From positions 434,001-498,000 of the forward strand of contig NZ_QGHA01000001.1 of assembly GCF_003148845.1 (NCBI RefSeq): a DNA stretch of 64,000 nucleotides. Direction: 5' to 3'. This document shows positions 61,509-64,000 of this stretch, one piece after another. The DNA comes from Mucilaginibacter oryzae (lineage in GTDB: Bacteria > Bacteroidota > Bacteroidia > Sphingobacteriales > Sphingobacteriaceae). How positions within the stretch are numbered: position 1 is the first letter of the stretch; every line of letters begins with the position of its first letter. A program made the position numbers and the translations under genes. Under the pieces are notes generated by a model. It made no database searches and was not told the origin of the DNA. It worked only from the letters and a program-made list of their open reading frames with translations.

Positions 61509-62292
61509 ATAGCGCTTGTTTTGCGGCTGTAACAAATACTTCGGAAGCGGCCAGCCTGGTTATGATAAAACCGGCATAGATGTTTCGCACTTCGTCGGGC
61601 GTTTCTTCAAAATCACGGTAGGTGATCCACTCGTCGGGGATGAGGGCTACAATATCGCGGATTTTATCTGGGGTTAGTATGGCCTTAAACTCGGCATCAA
61701 CGGCATCTAATTGAATGGCACGGGCCAGCAGCACGTGATCTTTAACCTGTGCAAACGGACGGGTTGCCATCTCCTGCCAGTTATGCCACGAGTGGTGGAA
61801 ATACAGGGCTGCACCGTTATCTATCATCCAAAGCTCTTTATGCCACATCAGCATATTGGTATTGCGGGCGGTACGATCAACATTGGTAAGCAGGCAATCA
61901 AACCATACTATCTGCGAGGCCAGTTTGGCATCAACTACGGTAACCGCCGGATCAAAGGTAATAGCGCCTGATAAGTAATGCAGCGCAAGGTTAAGCCCCT
62001 CGCTAAATTTCAATAAATCCTGGATCTCCTCATCAGCTTCAGAGCGACCGAAGGCCTCATCCAGGTTAGCGAAAACCAGTTCCGGCACCTTAAAGCCCAG
62101 CAGGCGGGCAATTTCGCCGCCTAGCAATTCGGCAATAAGGGCTTTTACACCCTGGCCCGCACCGCGGAATTTGAGTACATATAAAAAGCCGTCGTCGGCC
62201 TCGGCAATGGCGGGTAACGAGCCGCCCTCGCGCAGTGGCGTTACGTAGCGGGTTACGTTTACCGTGCGGAGCTGTGGTGGTGTGTAGTTCAT
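61495..62292 (-). CDS. HipA-like kinase domain protein
   Basis: 265-aa protein from the Met at 62292 (MNYTPPQLRTVNV). The N-lobe has 'VTPLREGGSLPAIAEADDGFLYVLKFRG' with candidate ATP Lys41. The catalytic loop is 'WFDCLLTNVDRTARNTNML' with Asp139 and Asn144. The metal Asp is in 'WMIDNGAALYF' (Asp158). It lacks the N-terminal HipA_N domain of the HipBA toxin and no HipB-type antitoxin gene is nearby. It is followed by a DUF3037 gene with overlapping reading frames. Target and role unknown. Confidence 0.88.
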   Translation of the reverse strand: MNYTPPQLRTVNVTRYVTPLREGGSLPAIAEADDGFLYVLKFRGAGQGVKALIAELLGGEIARLLGFKVPELVFANLDEAFGRSEADEEIQDLLKFSEGLNLALHYLSGAITFDPAVTVVDAKLASQIVWFDCLLTNVDRTARNTNMLMWHKELWMIDNGAALYFHHSWHNWQEMATRPFAQVKDHVLLARAIQLDAVDAEFKAILTPDKIRDIVALIPDEWITYRDFEETPDEVRNIYAGFIITRLAASEVFVTAAKQALYAGI

Positions 62293-62319
62293 AGTTTTTG
62301 TTGAACAAAAGTTCAGCAT

Positions 62320-62575
62320 TAAAGCTATTTAGCGATAGGGATTACAGCGGATACCGGCCCTGTGGCTAATGCCTGCGCAGTATGAGCGGAAAGCCCGGGC
62401 CGCAGGCAACGCCACGCTATTAATGAGCGCGTTTTCAAATGGCAATCATTCGCCGTTCATTTGCCGCGAAGCTGTTACTTTGTCTTGATGCAAAAGTAAA
62501 CAAAAACCCAGTACAGAAAAACGCCTTCAAACAGCGAGGCCACCTCCCCTACGGCCCGCTTTTCTGCAAACCTAC
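62320..62575. repeat. dispersed intergenic repeat with AAGCCCGGGCC palindrome
   Basis: Part of the 409-base gap between the VOC gene and the HipA-like gene. Words such as TTAGCGATAGGGATTACAGC, GTATGAGCGGAAAGCCCGGG and TTGATGCAAAAGTAA look, from memory, like interspersed repeats common in Sphingobacteriaceae. Copy number cannot be judged here. No gene seen. Confidence 0.4.
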
Positions 62576-62690
62576 CGATTTTTGGAATGAGTATAATTTG
62601 TAGCATTATTTTTACCTTTCGCTCATTACCCGGCTGTTCTTAAAATCACATTCATACACATCACCACAATTTTTTAGTTTTTGATTGTTT

Positions 62691-62722
62691 AACGGCCCGG
62701 CTTATTTTTTAGCCGGGCTGTT
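62691..62722 (-). terminator. hairpin overlapping the VOC stop codon
   Basis: Arms 62691-62702 and 62711-62722 pair with one mismatch (stem 12 bp). The VOC stop codon lies in the loop side of the stem. It is a likely terminator, though no long T-run follows on the minus strand. Confidence 0.5.
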
Positions 62723-63160
62723 TATTTCTATCCAATACCCATCCGGATCCTGAAAGTATAATTGCAATACACCATCGGCCCTGAAGGTAGGCTCCTTACT
62801 ATCGCCTTTCCAATTGCTGTAAGGGATGTTCATTGCCTCAAGGTTTTTGGCAAAATCGTTTACCGACGATACCGTAAAGCACAAGTGTACGCCTTTAACC
62901 TGTTTTTCATTTCGCGCGGCTTGTATTACGTGTAGTTTTACATTGTTACCAAGGCTGTACCATTGATGCAAGGTATCGGCAAAGGGGTTATCTACCTTCT
63001 TAAGGTGCAGTACTTTGGTGTAAAATTCGGTGCTTTTTTTCAGGTTGCCGGTAGTTATAGCAATATGGTCAACAACGGGCACAAGGTCTGTCCCGGTTTG
63101 TGCGTGGCTTGCTAATGGCATGATGCCGCAAACCATCAGTATCAATAAAAAGTGTTTCAT
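62702..63160 (-). CDS. secreted VOC-family (glyoxalase-fold) protein
   Basis: 152-aa protein with signal peptide (MKHFLLILMVCGIMPLASHAQ), then a vicinal-oxygen-chelate fold. The first half has 'VPVVDHIAITTGNLKKSTEFYTKVLHLKKV' with a metal His. The second half has 'VKGVHLCFTVSSVNDFAKNLEAMNIPY' and 'VLQLYFQDPDGYWIEINSP' with a metal Glu. The substrate is unknown. An exported VOC protein is less common than the cytoplasmic kind. The gene is followed by a hairpin. Confidence 0.9.
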   Translation of the reverse strand: MKHFLLILMVCGIMPLASHAQTGTDLVPVVDHIAITTGNLKKSTEFYTKVLHLKKVDNPFADTLHQWYSLGNNVKLHVIQAARNEKQVKGVHLCFTVSSVNDFAKNLEAMNIPYSNWKGDSKEPTFRADGVLQLYFQDPDGYWIEINSPAKK

Positions 63161-63304
63161 TTATAAATTGGCGTTTTGATCTGTTAAAGATATAGGTTTA
63201 TCCCGGCCCCTAAATCAATTTGCAGATTAATTACAAAAAATATTGCTTAAATAACAGTGGCGCCTCGCTGTTTTTACGCGCGATAGTGTTTCTGATATCA
63301 AAAC

Positions 63305-63337
63305 AAACAGGCCACACTAATAACGCGTGGCCTGTTT
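63305..63337 (-). terminator. terminator of the 66-aa protein gene
   Basis: Arms 63305-63315 (AAACAGGCCAC) and 63327-63337 (GTGGCCTGTTT) form a perfect 11-bp stem. On the minus strand it is followed by TGTTTTGAT. It lies 28 bases past the stop of the small gene and supports that gene being real. Confidence 0.8.
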
Positions 63338-63364
63338 ATTATGTTAAAGCGGATCAATTCATGC

Positions 63365-63565
63365 TTAGTCGTTCCAAAGTGTACGGTGAGTAAAACTATT
63401 ATCCAGTTTGTTTTTGATATAGATATCGTCTTTGTGTACGATGCAATCACTTGCATGGATCTCTTCTTCGGAGGTTACCTTAATAATGGTGCCCGAAATT
63501 TGCTCAACTATACTTGATAGCGTGAGGATTTCGGTATCGGGGATTTGAACGGTTAGTATTGCCAT
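63365..63565 (-). CDS. small hypothetical protein (66 aa)
   Basis: Unrecognised cytoplasmic protein. The sequence begins MAILTVQIPDTEILTLSSIVEQISG and continues 'TIIKVTSEEEIHASDCIVHKDDIYIKNKLD'. It is acidic, without signal peptide or known motif. Support for coding comes from a terminator downstream and an ATG preceded by a 12-base stretch that also precedes the GH2 gene at 52265 (CAACATCTACCC). The first 20 residues resemble the N-terminus of small HTH-less stress proteins only weakly. Function unknown. Confidence 0.6.
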   Translation of the reverse strand: MAILTVQIPDTEILTLSSIVEQISGTIIKVTSEEEIHASDCIVHKDDIYIKNKLDNSFTHRTLWND

Positions 63566-63675
63566 GGGTAGATGTTGTTTTTTTGATAATTCAAAAATAT
63601 GGCAATAAAATCCGGCTTATGTTTTATCAAAGTAAAATTTAAATAACCTTTATTTTATAAATCTCATCAATAATA

Positions 63676-64000
63676 TCAATTCCCGTTTTTGGTTATCAGA
63701 ACCCAATCTACCACTACTTTAGCCTGCCCGGCTTTGATTTTATCAACTGTACTTTGCGGCAGGCCGTGATAAGGTTTGGTTACCTTGTTAACCCCGCCCG
63801 GGTAGCCGCCGCCGATGGCGAAATTAAGGATGACGAATTTTTTATTATCAAAGGCCCATCTGCCGTATTTTTCAACCATAGCCCTGGTTACGGTATAGGT
63901 AACTTTACCGTCAACCTTAAAAACAAGGCTTTCGGGCGACCAGTCTACCGTGTAAATGTGCCATTGTGTAACGTCAATACCTGCTGGAAAGAATACCCTT
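63676..64000 (-). CDS. glycoside hydrolase family 16 protein, C-terminal part
   Basis: The last about 108 codons of a gene that enters from beyond the right edge. 'QWHIYTVDWSPESLVFKVDGKVTYTV' and 'KKFVILNFAIGGGYPGGVN' are the conserved C-terminal GH16 segments (beta-glucanase/laminarinase-like), ending in 'VVVDWVLITKNGN'. The catalytic ExDxxE motif would lie outside the window. Substrate not deducible from this fragment. Confidence 0.88.
   Translation of the reverse strand, partial: RVFFPAGIDVTQWHIYTVDWSPESLVFKVDGKVTYTVTRAMVEKYGRWAFDNKKFVILNFAIGGGYPGGVNKVTKPYHGLPQSTVDKIKAGQAKVVVDWVLITKNGN

Overview
The window looks like chromosomal DNA of a Bacteroidota bacterium of the Sphingobacteriaceae type (Mucilaginibacter or Pedobacter are my best guesses, by inference). 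The evidence is a SusC/SusD pair run by a FecR/ECF-sigma system, many lipoproteins with a Bacteroidota lipobox, candidate -7 elements of the TAnnTTTG form, a DUF1343/NamZ muramidase, M13 peptidase and MnmD, and many dispersed palindromic repeats. I see no phage, plasmid or CRISPR array. The only transposase is a decayed IS200/IS605-type tnpA.

Layout. 1-8265 (minus) is a polysaccharide utilisation locus: ECF sigma, FecR anti-sigma, SusC with an N-terminal STN domain, SusD, and a GH89 alpha-N-acetylglucosaminidase cut by the window edge. 8.5-17.2 kb (plus) holds a secreted propeller protein, tRNA-Gly(GCC), a patatin-like lipase, a four-gene unit (lipoprotein, polytopic membrane protein, histidine kinase, NarL-type regulator) and a Crp/Fnr regulator with an N-terminal cysteine cluster. 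17.7-22 kb holds OsmC, an old yellow enzyme and an alkylation-repair operon (AraC-MGMT fusion, Fe(II)/2OG oxygenase, stand-alone Ada-like zinc domain). 22.2-34.9 kb is mostly housekeeping (rRNA methyltransferase, guaA, ssb, subtilase, fmt, NamZ, LolC/E-like permease) and includes the tnpA relic with palindromic repeats.

35.1-37.9 kb encodes an ECF sigma factor, a probable dual-membrane-spanning anti-sigma factor and an outer-membrane barrel. 38-50.3 kb holds mazG, mnmD, an MBL/rhodanese protein, a Doc toxin-antitoxin pair, an M13 peptidase, valS and a hybrid histidine kinase. 50.4-58.9 kb holds a GH2 enzyme and an L-rhamnose operon (transporter, fused aldolase/dehydrogenase, isomerase, kinase). 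59-64 kb holds a polysaccharide deacetylase, a ThuA-like protein, a tandem palindromic array, a HipA-like kinase with DUF3037, a VOC protein, a small unknown protein and a partial GH16.

The observations I rate highest are: valS carries an in-frame insertion that looks repeat-derived; the sigma/anti-sigma/barrel cassette; the tandem array of long hairpins near 61 kb; the split-Ada operon; and mnmD, whose start codon lies inside one arm of a long inverted repeat. No single gene cluster here is plainly a new defence or biosynthetic system. The repeat biology is the least explained part.
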